A stretch of 18,262 nucleotides of DNA from Entrophospora sp. SA101 (taxonomy: Eukaryota; Glomeromycota; Glomeromycetes; Entrophosporales; Entrophosporaceae). Position 1 is the stretch's first letter. The number at the start of each line of letters is the position of its first letter. The notes beneath the pieces were generated by a model. The model saw only the letters and a list, made by a program, of their open reading frames with translations. It did no database searches and was not told where the DNA came from. Made by a program: the position numbers and the translations under genes. Positions 9,112 through 18,262 of this stretch are shown in pieces. The stretch lies in contig CAUDNR010000249.1 in NCBI GenBank assembly GCA_958430865.1, positions 1-18,262 of the forward strand, in the 5' to 3' direction.

Positions 9112-9277
9112 ATGCCAACACTGCCAGGTACAGTATTTATGCAACTTTTCTCGATGTACTTGTTATGAAATATATGGCCATAGTAAATCTATTTTTAGTA
9201 GGAATGAAAATCCTTTCATTGCAATCCAGGCACAGATTTTAGATGATTTCATTAATAATATTCGATGCAAGGTTTGA
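9092..9277 (+). pseudogene. Possible exon or gene fragment, unknown
   Basis: A plus-strand frame open for 61 codons to TGA at 9275-9277, without an ATG. After a Cys-rich patch (CQHCQV, LCNFSRCTC) it reads SRNENPFIAIQAQILDDFI, which is not what AT-rich noncoding DNA usually yields. The N-terminal part overlaps the end of the ATGAC word cluster. No family recognised. Confidence 0.2.
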
Positions 9278-9357
9278 GAGATAATCAAAACCAACAGTTG
9301 TTAGAGTTTATTCCTATATTAACACTACCACTACCATATCATCTTATTCTTGTTCTC

Positions 9358-9408
9358 CTGCTATTGTTACTGCTATTGCTACCGCTGCTTGCTATTGCTA
9401 CTGCTACT
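9358..9408. repeat. Imperfect TGCTAY trinucleotide-type repeat
   Basis: A degenerate tract of CTG, CTA and TTG triplets (TGCTAT and TGCTAC units). It explains the Ser/Asn/Ala-rich tail of the minus-strand frame that covers it (9339-9578). Confidence 0.7.
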
Positions 9409-10661
9409 AAACATGTTAGCTCTCTTAGTAAATGATCGTCGCCGAATCCAAAATGCCGAAATTTACTAAATAGCCGAAAATTCTGGGTAGTTTTTTTATG
9501 ACTATTGATATGAAGAATATTGTAAATCCGAAATTGCTTGCCGGAATTGATTTTTTCACAATCCATTTCGGCTAACATCCTTAGTCAATATTCCATTCAA
9601 TAAAAATTACATGCAATTTTCCTTAAATATGTAATATAAATGATAGCCTTTATTCATAATATGGTAAGGAATTACCTGTAATTAAATTGTATATAAAATA
9701 GTATAATAATTCCACAAAGAAATATCTCTTTAGGTATTGACATATTAGAGATGTCACGTGTTTAAACAACAATCCATGCTTGATTTTACATCTAATGGAA
9801 GAGTCTCATCTGTGATTGTATTGGAAAAAAGTATTTTGAAGTTACTATTTAAATTCCTTTGCTTCTAATAGAAGTTCATGAAAATTATTTCATTAGTGAA
9901 CTATATGTTTTTTTTTCATCTTACATATAATTACAAAGTTTATCTGAATATTATTATGTGAATTTTTTGTGTATAACTAACATTTATAAATTTATAAATG
10001 CGGGGAGGAGTCAATCCAGATTGAACATCTTTGGCATGACCTAGAAACACGTTATTTTCTACCTAAATTCCTTCTTACAATAATTTTCTGATCGCATTGG
10101 TCTCTATGGAACCTCAATTATTGATTTATAAAATGTTAAACGTCCCCCGTGCTTCTTAAGTCGGCAATTTTTTGCCGAGAAAAGGTTTATTAGTTTTTTT
10201 AATAATCAAGCTTAAAATATTTAGGGCCAAATCTCCTAATTTTTATAGCCAGCATAGACATTTGCTATAGTAATAATAATAAATGCATGACATCGTTAAA
10301 TATTTCCGGCCAACATTTTAAATGAAATGAATTAGCATAAACAAGTTATTCGAAGAAGTGTCACTCTTTTAGAAACCAAAAAAAGAGCTTGCCGTAATTG
10401 TTTCAATTTTTGTTTTTTGTTTTTATACTCTCAGTAATTTCATTTCTCATCAACCATCCAAGTGTAATAGTAATAAAAATGCCCGGTGTCTCCTTTTTTA
10501 GAAGCCTTAGACAAGATGTTATATAAAACTTATATAAAAAGAAAGCTGACGGGTTGTTTCTTACAAGCATGAAAATATTGATGAAGGTTCATTTTATTTG
10601 ATCTAATACAGTGCGTTGCGTGTCTCATGATAATCGAAAAAAATCAGATTCATTTAAAAGC
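9409..10661. other. AT-rich spacer with a CCGAA-rich patch and a hairpin
   Basis: No supported gene. From 9440 to 9575 the words CCGAA (four times), CCGGAA and TTTCGG recur, and an inverted pair TAGTAAAT/ATTTACTA lies at about 9430-9467; this may be a degraded dispersed repeat. At 10161-10178 a perfect hairpin (7-bp stem TCGGCAA, 4-nt loop) stands out. A CACGTG box lies at about 9757. The rest is AT-rich without motif. Confidence 0.4.
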
Positions 10662-10692
<31 letters not shown>

Positions 10693-10705
10693 TACTATTA
10701 TTATT
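10662..10705. repeat. TTA trinucleotide microsatellite
   Basis: A TTA/ATT tract of about ten units, interrupted once by ACTACT, then three more units. Confidence 0.9.
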
Positions 10706-11660
10706 GAATGTTTTATCAAATAAAAAAATTTGACATTGACTTGCGAAGCATCTCTTTCATGACCTGTCCCACATGTCTGCTGATGATGATAAAAAATAAT
10801 TTGATGCAAGTATTATATTAACCAAGACTCGAGGGTTTAAGTGCAATAGAGAAAATTTTTTTTTTGTGATCTTTTGTTTATTGTTCTAGAAAACAAATTA
10901 TATTGCAAATGACATTTTTTTCGCAACACACATTTGAATGTCAAACCAAGTTATTAAATATATTCAATATTTTATAGCCTTTATTCTAATATTTTTATTT
11001 TGCAAATGTCTAAAGAGTAAAAGTTATTAATCGTCTACGGAGACATGAAACAGCAGCACATTTTTGATTTAATGTCCATACACAAACAAACTAATTAAAC
11101 CTCTGATAGAAAACGAACATTGGAGAAATTACTATATTCATTTAAATATTTACAGCCATTCTTTTAAAAAATAATGATGGCTTTGATAGTAAATAAGTGT
11201 ATTTTTTTTTTGAAAAATTATCAACCCGTCACATAGATTCGTTGAAATAAGGTTTGACTGTATATGTGTGGACAAATTTTAGAAGTTCTTCTACTCAGCA
11301 AGCTGAATCCCAATTGATTAAAATAATGTAATTTATTATTAATATTATTATATATAATTTTAGTTAAAGGCGAATCTTTTTTGAATCCAGATATTTAGTT
11401 GACAAATGTTATGGAATTTACCAAAGAAATTACTTGGGATATAACTTGAATCGCTTTATAGGATGTCAAATGAGTAATTGCAAATATATTATTTAGTACT
11501 TTTATTCAATACAATTACTTTGATCGCGGTAATTATTTGGTAACAATTGTAATGATGGTGGAAAGATATATGAAAATTATTGAAATTTTAATAATTTTTT
11601 TATAATAACTGATAAGAAATGAACGTCTATAAATCATTAAATACATATAAAAAATAACAA
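10706..11660. other. AT-rich spacer
   Basis: No coding frame with a recognisable motif on either strand; homopolymers and short AT repeats only. The far end lies downstream of VPS9. Confidence 0.45.
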
Positions 11661-11694
11661 TAGTAGTAGTAGTAGAAAGTATATAAATAAATAA

Positions 11695-11748
<54 letters not shown>

Positions 11749-11752
11749 ATAT
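11661..11752. repeat. Compound microsatellite downstream of VPS9
   Basis: TAG x5 at 11661-11675, then from 11681 a compound tract: AAAT units, about 13 AT dinucleotides and about eight AAAT units up to 11752. It lies about 110 bp beyond the VPS9 stop codon in the presumed 3' flank. The open frames seen across it are products of the repeat. Confidence 0.9.
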
Positions 11753-11860
11753 TGGATAATATACAATAATGAATCTAAATCTAAAAAAATCTAAAATAAT
11801 AATAGTAATAATAATAATAAATAATACATACTAATACATTTAAATAAAAGATTATAAATG

Positions 11861-14454
11861 TTAATTTTCCTTTTCATCATCAACGCTATGATTACTATTA
11901 TTATTACTGCTATTACTACTACTACTACTATTACTAATACTATTAATACTACTAATACTACTAATACTAACACTACTGCTACTACTGTTATTACGGTTAT
12001 TATTATCATCAATATTATCACTATTATTTTCAGGATAAAGTGAAAATTTATCCAAATCAACAAAATCAATCGCATCCCCATCACCACTCTTTATCGAAAA
12101 AGGAGTGGAAATTTCCAATAATTTATCAATAGCCTCATTCATATTACACTCTTTACCATAAAAAATATCTCCACACAAATCTGATTCTATGTCAGGGAAC
12201 ATGGATTTAAGTGATTCTAATGATTTTTGAATATCTTGATCAGTGACTCGTGCAACTTCTTCTTGTACATGAGCATAATCACGTGAATTATGAGATGACA
12301 GGGATTCTAATGATATTGATCTTTCCATTTTTTGTGGTCCCGTTGTCATCATCTCGTTGTTAATATTAATGCCATTGTTGTTATTATTGTTGTTGTTTGA
12401 TAATAAATTACTTGATTTATAAGACAACAGTTCGCTGATTGTCAATCGTCGAGGAAGATTAGAAGGATTAGCGGTGAGATTAGCAGTGGCATTGGCGGTG
12501 TTGATGGGTGCATTATTACGTGGTACCGATGAAGAAGTTGACGATAACGAATCTACTGTATCCGGTGAAGAAACAGTATCATTATTATTGTCATAATTAT
12601 GATTAAAATCAAGTTGATATAACACATGTTCTTGAAGATCTTGATTAAAATCCGATAATATTTTTCCTACAACATTTAAAGGTCTTTGAATTGATTTTTG
12701 AGCAATGATAGTGCCTTTTTCAAATATTGCTTTTGCTTTTGCGTGATTTATACCTTTATTATGATTATTCTGAACAATTGATCTGGATGATGGATGTATG
12801 GTATTCTCGTAATTAATTTCTCTAGTGTTTTCTAGAGGTTTTGGTCGTTCTCTGTCAAGCTCCTTCACTGTCATCTCAATATTTCTAAAATAATAAAAAG
12901 GGAAAAGTGTGAGAATGAACGAGGGAATATAATAAACAATCAACATTAACTAATTAATTGATAAAATTTCAAAAATTATTACTTGTCAAATTCTTCTTTT
13001 GTTATGGTCAATAAAGGGGCGTCCATATTTTCAATAAAAGAAATTGCACTCATCTAACATAAAATGTTAGGAATATGTAATTAACATATAATTAATATCA
13101 CATTATTATTTGTAGCTCTTTATTTGCCAATGGATAAATAAAGACTTACTAAACTAGATAAATAATAACCAGCTTCGGATTGTAATTTTTCTGGACTCCT
13201 GAATCTATGAATATATCTAACCATAACAAATTAGTGACATTAGTAGGAAAGTTTTTGACTATCCAAATATTCAAGCATTAAGATATATTTTTGAATATAT
13301 GCGTTGACTTACTGAACATTAGACATTAAATGTTCGGGATTTGCTTTTAAAATAACAAAAATTAGTACCGGTAAAAATTTATCGGCTCCTTCTTCGCCAT
13401 TAACATATTTTATTAAGCCTATTAATTAAATAATGTTGTATTAATTAATTCGTTAATAAATTATTTCTCTATAAAAAACCAATCTTTTTATAAAAGATAA
13501 CTTAGAAAAATAAAAGGTCGCTGCTCACCATATATGCCTTTACAACAATTAAGTATACAAATAAGCTTATCCCTTGGAGCTTTATAATTATTTATCTTTA
13601 ATAGTTCTAAAAAAAATCAATTGATAAATTTATTCGATTAATTAATAAAATTTCTTACAAGTTTGTTTGTTTGTACGTTACGTACCTTTTTTAGCAAAAT
13701 TCAAAAAAGATTCATTGCGTGAAGTAATCGGAATATCTAAATGTTGTTCTCTAACCCATCTAAATATTTCTATTTTTTGATGCAAAATGTTATCAGATTC
13801 TATATCATCAGTTACAGGTGGCTCTTTAATTGCAGGTGTAAAAGTTCTAAAAAAAAATTCGTTCATTCATTCATTCGTTTTATATTTTCAACCTTTAATA
13901 AAAACAAATAAGACCTACAATTTATATAGTAAGCTCATCACCAATTTCTCCATTCCTTCCCTTGCATTTTCAAATTCTTGTTCTGTTGCATTCTTCCATA
14001 ACTCACATTCACGCATTTTTCCTGCTATAAACTAACCAAAATAAATAAAATGTGTAAGTATATACCAATAAATTTGCAATGAATTGATATAAGAAATGAG
14101 TATTCTTAACGTACGTCTAGAAATTCATGCACGAATTTGATTTGATCACTAACTGCTCTAGGATACCTTTCAAATTCTAATTCAAAACTAAACGATAAAA
14201 AAAAGGCAATGATTATTTCAATAAATTATTTGATATTTTTTAATATTATTGATTAAAAAAAAGAAATTAAATAATTACTTTCTAACGTATCTTACAATTT
14301 TTATTGCATTTTTATGATTCATTTGTTCAAGAAATTTTTGATAATTAAATGGTATTTCTTTTTGATACGAGTTTGATCTATTAACGCTATTATTACTGTT
14401 ATTTACATTTTTATTTGTAATTACAGTTGAGGTGGTTTCTTTTCCTTCTGACAT
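11861..14454 (-). CDS. VPS9: Vps9-type Rab5/Ypt51-family GEF with VPS9 and CUE domains
   Basis: Guanine-nucleotide exchange factor for Rab5-like GTPases on early endosomes; in the family the CUE domain binds monoubiquitin and links exchange to cargo. Nine exons, all introns GT-AG and 72-110 bp. Exons: 14454-14279, 14187-14115, 14031-13919, 13846-13686, 13606-13529, 13418-13313, 13216-13150, 13053-12983, 12884-11861. They total 1869 bp, 622 residues. The start is the first ATG after an in-frame TAA 24 bp upstream. A helical bundle precedes the VPS9 domain (residues about 140-275: HLDIP at 156-160, ADKFLPVLI at 212-220, NPEHLMSNVQYI, AGYYLSSL). D213 and Y254 are 41 residues apart, the spacing of the catalytic Asp313 and Tyr354 of Rabex-5. 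After a long linker the CUE domain lies at about 499-541, with MFP at 510-512 and a Leu pair at 537-538. Poly-Asn near 445 and a Ser/Asn-rich tail are microsatellite-like. The short N-terminus (about 36 residues before the bundle) is shorter than in yeast Vps9; an upstream exon is possible. No break seen; likely functional. Confidence 0.93.
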
Positions 14455-14688
14455 GATTATAATTTGATAATTTAATTAAAAAGTAAGGTCAGTTGTGGTT
14501 TTTCAAAGAAAAAAATCTTCTCTGTTCATATAAGTATTACAAGTCAATTGTACATCACCATATCTGGGATAGTTTCAAAGTTGTGCTAAAGCCACAACAA
14601 GCCCCATAAAAAAAAGTATTTTAGTATCACATGTTTTATTACACAAAAATGATACTAACCTCTTATATTAATTGAATTTATACTAATA
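14455..14688. promoter_or_regulatory. Spacer between Fanzor relic and VPS9, with two hairpins
   Basis: This 234-bp stretch must hold the proximal promoter and leader of VPS9 (minus strand), and it is also the 3' flank of the Fanzor relic on the same strand. Two stem-loops are visible: GTTGTG at 14580-14585 pairs with CACAAC at 14593-14598, and AGTATCA at 14623-14629 pairs with TGATACT at 14650-14656. In TnpB and Fanzor loci the guide RNA is made from this end of the gene, so the stems could be its remains. No TATA-like or other promoter motif can be named with confidence. Confidence 0.4.
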
Positions 14689-15956
14689 TCAAGTACTCGC
14701 TTGTTGTTTTTCTGTAATATACTTTAAAAGTATATTACGACCATTAATGGTGTATTTGCAAGATGTACAATTAAAGATCTTTGAATCGCCCAGATTTGAC
14801 TTGATGACTGCACGTTTTGCTAGTGTATTTCCTCAGTGCAGACGACGACCTTGAACCAAGGAACTCGTGGGATTTGTGTAGCAAATGTTAGCGAAACAAT
14901 AATATGAATAGATCAACATTTGTCTTGTATTTTTAGAGGGATTTTTCTGGGGCTGCATTTTTTAACCATGTCTTGCGTTTTAAACTCAGGGAGCACAACT
15001 GCGTGATGGTTTTCTCACAGCCATCTTGCTAATCTTCGATGACATTCACCCACAAGATTACGATTTTTCTTGTGGACCTGGAGCATTCACCGACGGAGCT
15101 TATACCATATACGTTACATTTATTTGCTTTGCCATCAATAGAATTACTTTCACTTTGGATTCTATCATAAATGCAAGCACAAGAGATGTATTCTACTAAT
15201 ATCCTCTTTTCCCCATTATATAATCTCACCACTTGGATTATATCCAATTATGAAGGTTCTCACTCCTGGACCAAGAGAAATGATGCCGGCGCCTTATTTT
15301 CTTCAAACACCGAAAATTTAAGACTTTAGTTATCAACCTTAATTTCAAGTAGTTTGGAGGATACACAGTAGAATTCACCAAGACGATTCATGGTAAAACG
15401 AAAGTCATGATTTATTTCAGACATTTTTTCACTCGTTTTAATATCTTTGAAGAATAAATAATGACCACGATTTCTTTCCCAGTCTCTTGATAGAATAGTG
15501 ATTGATTGCAATTGATCCTTTTTACTTCAATCTAAAGTTTTTCCTTTTTAAATCCATCCCTAATGTCATAAGACTTGTTGGTGTCTTTAAATTTTTCAGA
15601 TTTATTAATGATATAATTTTCACGTAAATACTTTTTGTTTTTATTTTTTATATCATGATTAATTGCAGCTAGGCATTGGTTGCACGTCCAACGCGCAGTA
15701 TGAATATTTTAATCCCCGGCTTTAAAAGAAGAAGGAAAAGATGATTATTATGAAGATGAAGTTTGACTCTCATTTATAGAAGAAATTACATCTTTAAAAT
15801 TCTTCTATTTTCCGTCTGGTAAAAGGAAAGGATTATTTAAATCTTTAGGTGTTGGTGGTTTAGCCGAGTCAACTGTGGCCCATGAACCAAGAGCTAGTCT
15901 GTGAATTTTTGAATGAATTCATCCCAGAATGGCTTATGTCTTTTTGAGGATTGCAT
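14689..15956 (-). pseudogene. Fanzor (eukaryotic TnpB, RNA-guided nuclease) pseudogene, nearly full length
   Basis: Intact relatives are RNA-guided DNA nucleases carried by mobile elements. Pieces on the minus strand occur in the family order. First ATG 15956-15954 (MQSSKRHKPFWDEF). A frame from 15897 to 15532 has five stops and includes ARWTCNQCLAA and SYDIRDGF, both typical of the N-terminal half. From 15526 to 15326 it reads SKKDQLQSI, RDWERNRGHYLF and MNRLGEFYC. From about 15287 it reads GIISLGPGVRTF, where family members have SLDPGVRTF: the first RuvC Asp is Gly (codon 15270-15272). Then GEII, stop, WGKEDISRI, and CACIYDRIQS in another frame. ECHRRLARWL, stop, and AVVLPEFKTQDMV keep the RuvC-II Glu (14985-14987). 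The end has KYTSKTC, with its second Cys lost, and NCTSCKY then NGRNILLKYI, where the DRD of RuvC-III is missing. At least five frameshifts and about nine stops. It ends at TGA 14689-14691, 234 bp upstream of VPS9. Confidence 0.87.
14714..14738. repeat. Perfect 25-nt palindrome in the 3' end of the Fanzor relic
   Basis: Twelve-bp arms (GTAATATACTTT and its complement) around a single central A. It falls in the codons for the RNILLKYIT segment near the end of the relic. A perfect palindrome in a decayed gene may be a chance AT-rich structure or part of a structured RNA end. Confidence 0.8.
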
Positions 15957-16607
15957 AGAACTTTTAAAAAATATATAAATTAGCATTAAAAAAATATTTT
16001 AAAAAAATACTTTTTTGGTTGTGAATTATTTAATTCGAAATTTTAATTTAATTTATATAAAATATTTAAATATTATTATGTGATGATTATTTTTTCTTGC
16101 TTTTCTTATTAATTAGATTTCAGGAATCTCTTTCGCGAAAAGGAATAATTCTTAAAATATATCGACTTTATATCAGTATAATGATGCATTTGTCTTTTCA
16201 CGATGACAAAAAAAAGAGATATGTATTGGTTTTTCCTCATTCCTATTGTAAATAATTATTAAATTCATGTTGGTACCAATACAGCAAGAATAATATGGCA
16301 GAGAAAGTTAAGCACAAGTTAAAAGCAATTCTTTATTATGAATATTTTTATTGGCAACTTTCATTATCATACAAATATTTACACATTAATGACAATAATT
16401 AAAAAATATGCAATACCGCTCACTATTTATTATTAATCATGATATTTCCAATTACAAAAAGAAAAAAAAAAGGAATTGAAGTAATTAAAAAGAAAAAAAG
16501 TGGTTATTATTAAATTTCAATAATCATTGCATTAATGTTGGAAAACTCTAAAATACATTGGAATCACTATTGCCTTCATGAGATCTAAGATAAACTCATC
16601 TCTTTCT
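15957..16607. other. AT-rich spacer between two relics
   Basis: No open frame of note. Presumed 5' flank of the Fanzor relic. No terminal inverted repeat matching the other end of the relic was found, which fits an element type without such repeats. Confidence 0.45.
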
Positions 16608-16900
16608 TTATCTAACCTGACTCCTCAACAGATTCTTCTTAGTTGCCATTTCCCTGTAATATACAAAAATTACCAATGCAATTTTATAATAATGATGACG
16701 GAACCATCCTTCCTCCTCCATCTCAATGGGCTCAAATTCAATTACAGAGCTAGTTGATGTTTCTGAATCGTCATTTTTTTATCCATATTCAAGAATGGCC
16801 AGCCACCATTTGTATAAAAACCACCTGGTTCTTTATTAACATCTCTCGTTATTTGTGCCCAATTTAAAATTGACATTCCTTCATGATTATATAATTTATA
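16608..16900 (-). pseudogene. SPT16 (FACT complex) C-terminal fragment, frameshifted
   Basis: Spt16 is the large FACT subunit, a histone H2A-H2B/H3-H4 chaperone in the nucleus. The minus-strand frame from 16900 reads EGMSILNWAQITRDVNKEP, then GGFYTNGGWPFLNMDKK. This matches the segment just before the acidic tail of Spt16, where family members have an NW..I pair, a D/E-P-x-x-F and a GGW.FL block. At a run of seven A (plus-strand T at 16774-16780) the frame is off by one; shifting by one base restores an acidic tail (DDSETSTSS, IEFEPIEMEEE) as far as a stop at 16608-16610. The expected long Asp/Glu run and the conserved WDELE-type end are not found, and no other part of Spt16 was seen upstream in the window. 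Best read as a duplicated, decaying gene fragment. A splice-acceptor-like TTACAG lies just upstream at about 16935. Confidence 0.75.
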
Positions 16901-16962
16901 TACCAATCATTTACACCTTCTATAAACTTGTCCCCTGTAATAAAATATCAAATGTTGTAATG

Positions 16963-17290
16963 TTGCAACATACCCGCAACTTTACATATTACATAAAACT
17001 ATACATAGTGTTGCAACATAACCACGATACAGTTAAAAATATTATTATTATAAAACAATTGATATGGTCGCACATCTTTAAAAAATGACAAACATAGCTT
17101 ACAAGTAGCTTGGTAATATCCATTACAAGATTGTTATCATGTGTAAAATATTCCTAGTTATCAGTAGCAAAATTCATCTTTAATTATTATATGAAAAATA
17201 TGAAAAATAAATAGCTTTAAAATGCATAAAACTAGTAAAGGATTGTGGTTAGTTGCAACATTGTAAAATTCTGGCCTTCAAGTTGCAACA
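16963..17290. repeat. Four TTGCAACA words in 330 bp
   Basis: TTGCAACA occurs at 16963, 17011, 17253 and 17283. The first sits in the perfect 12-bp palindrome ATGTTGCAACAT (16960-16971). The flanks are partly shared (AGTTGCAACAT at the last two). The two pairs, about 240 bp apart, could be the ends of a small degraded element. The plus-strand frame over 16855-17088 is not supported as a gene. Confidence 0.6.
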
Positions 17291-17605
17291 TCGTAGTATC
17301 GTAATTCTACATTACGAGTGCCAACTTTAGCCTTCTAATCAACTCGTTGGAAATTGGTTTAAAATTAATACTATATCAAAAAATGAATTGCTAAATTAAA
17401 TAGAAAATTGATGTGGTGCATTTATTTAATAAATAAGCGATAAAGGTCTTAGCTTCAAAACCACAATTTGTTTTTTGAGCTAATTGGTTTTACTATTACT
17501 ATGATACTTATCCCAGAATTTTACTATATATATATATCCTTTCCTTTACTGATGGATCACGAATTAAGAATCAAATAAAATAAATCCTATTAAAATTATT
17601 CATGT
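17291..17605. other. AT-rich spacer
   Basis: No gene seen. A short TA dinucleotide tract lies at about 17525-17537. The minus strand just right of the TTGCAACA words is weakly protein-like but has no motif. Confidence 0.4.
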
Positions 17606-17851
17606 TCATTTTATTTTTATCTTTTTTTTAGAATGATATTTAAATAATTTTTCTTTCCACATTTCATTATAACCATTTATTTTCCAATACTTGGATAAGC
17701 CATTCAAAAGACCAAAAATAAGGCTGATAAATAAAACAAACTCAAAAATATTGCTTAATGCAAAAAATTTTCCAGAGATACCATACTCTAAATAATAATT
17801 TAAATTACTGTTATTGAGAAATATAGCACTATTTATCGATTTGCACTTCAT
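17606..17851 (-). CDS. Possible small membrane protein, 81 aa
   Basis: A single open frame from ATG at 17851 to a stop at 17606. The middle (about residues 29-50, reading FFALSNIFEFVLFISLIFGLL) is a continuous hydrophobic stretch long enough for one membrane helix. It is followed by a charged, Lys-rich tail (KYWKINGY, then KEKLFKYHSKKK). The topology would be tail-in by the positive-inside rule. No family is recognised. AT-rich DNA often gives hydrophobic and Lys-rich frames by chance, so the call is weak. Confidence 0.28.
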   Translation of the reverse strand: MKCKSINSAIFLNNSNLNYYLEYGISGKFFALSNIFEFVLFISLIFGLLNGLSKYWKINGYNEMWKEKLFKYHSKKKIKIK

Positions 17852-18262
17852 ACTTAAGGGTCGTTTAACTTTATTTATTCACACCATTGCTCTGTTCTTT
17901 GATTAGAAGCGCTGGAAGATATAAAGTCTGACAATCAAACATTAGACAACCCTGATTATACTTGGAATGACTGGTAATGTGAAAATTCTCAATTTTTAAT
18001 GATTGCTTAGAGAAGTAACCTATCTCCAATCAAAACATATCTACTTACATTTCCTTTACATCATGGTGGATTGGTTCCCACACCATTTATTTTTTAATTA
18101 GAAAGTTGACATGAAGTTTTAGAACTTTTATATAGTTGGCTCGGTCTAAAGACCTCCTAAGATTTGCATAAATTTTAAAAGTATTGAAGTCACTTTCTGT
18201 CCTATCTTTTAAAAAAATAACGTTATTAGTTGATAGAATAGGTCTTTAGTTTTAATGTAATA
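17852..18262. other. Right-end spacer with a possible short exon
   Basis: On the plus strand, 17909-17973 follows a good acceptor (TTCTTTGATTAG) and precedes a GTAATG donor. It reads ALEDIKSDNQTLDNPDY then TWND, which is protein-like, but no partner exon was found. Near the window edge CTAAAGACCT (18146-18155) is repeated in inverted orientation at 18240-18249, perhaps the ends of a 104-bp foldback element. Confidence 0.3.

Noticed and set aside
9339..9578. 79-codon minus-strand frame
   Set aside because: The C-terminal third is the TGCTAY repeat and the rest is a CCGAA-rich patch without a known motif; more likely a dispersed repeat than a gene.
11533..12087. Minus-strand and plus-strand open frames of Tyr/Ile or Thr/Ile runs
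   Set aside because: They are translations of the AT/AAAT microsatellite and of the triplet repeat in the last VPS9 exon, not genes.
12885..12946. Upstream ATG (12946) of the frame that contains VPS9 exon 9
   Set aside because: It lies in intron 8; the exon starts after the TTTTAG acceptor at 12885, and joining to exon 8 keeps the frame and the VPS9 domain end.
1..18262. CRISPR array, rRNA genes, bacterial-style operons or phage genes
   Set aside because: No regularly spaced direct repeats, no rRNA-like GC-rich conserved blocks, and genes have introns with eukaryotic splice sites.

Overview
The window looks like AT-rich nuclear DNA of a fungus. Protein genes are split by short GT-AG introns of about 70-110 bp, there are many A/T homopolymers and microsatellites, and worn-out transposon genes lie between the genes. 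The best guess for the host is an arbuscular mycorrhizal fungus of the Rhizophagus type. That is inferred from base composition, intron style and the type of decayed genes seen; no species marker was checked.

Layout. 1-1000: the 3' part of a zinc-ribbon/coiled-coil protein gene on the plus strand, then a small convergent ORF on the minus strand. 1788-3073: a 643-bp unit in perfect tandem duplication. 3780-4328: a single-exon serine-rich protein on the minus strand. 5347-9580: mostly decayed sequence. It holds two open stretches of frameshifted unknown protein on the minus strand, the C-terminal end of a TnpB/Fanzor-like nuclease on the plus strand, and a dense cluster of ATGAC/GTCAT words. 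9580-11860: AT-rich spacer with microsatellites. 11861-14454: the one well-supported functional gene, a nine-exon VPS9 homologue with a catalytic VPS9 domain and a C-terminal ubiquitin-binding CUE domain; all eight introns could be resolved by eye. 14689-15956: directly upstream of VPS9 on the same strand, a nearly full-length but dead Fanzor (eukaryotic TnpB, an RNA-guided nuclease family). 16608-16900: a frameshifted relic of the C-terminal end of the FACT histone chaperone subunit Spt16. 16900-18262: AT-rich DNA with four TTGCAACA words, a possible small membrane-protein ORF and little else.

The genes do not form a pathway. VPS9 is a housekeeping endosomal Rab5-type GEF. The rest is accessory sequence in decay: two independent Fanzor/TnpB relics about 6 kb apart on opposite strands, a gene fragment copied from a chromatin factor, and a fresh-looking tandem duplication. 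The most interesting biology is the Fanzor relics. They are the remains of an RNA-guided mobile nuclease system and not an undescribed working system: the larger copy has lost its first RuvC aspartate and its RuvC-III block and has many stops and frameshifts.
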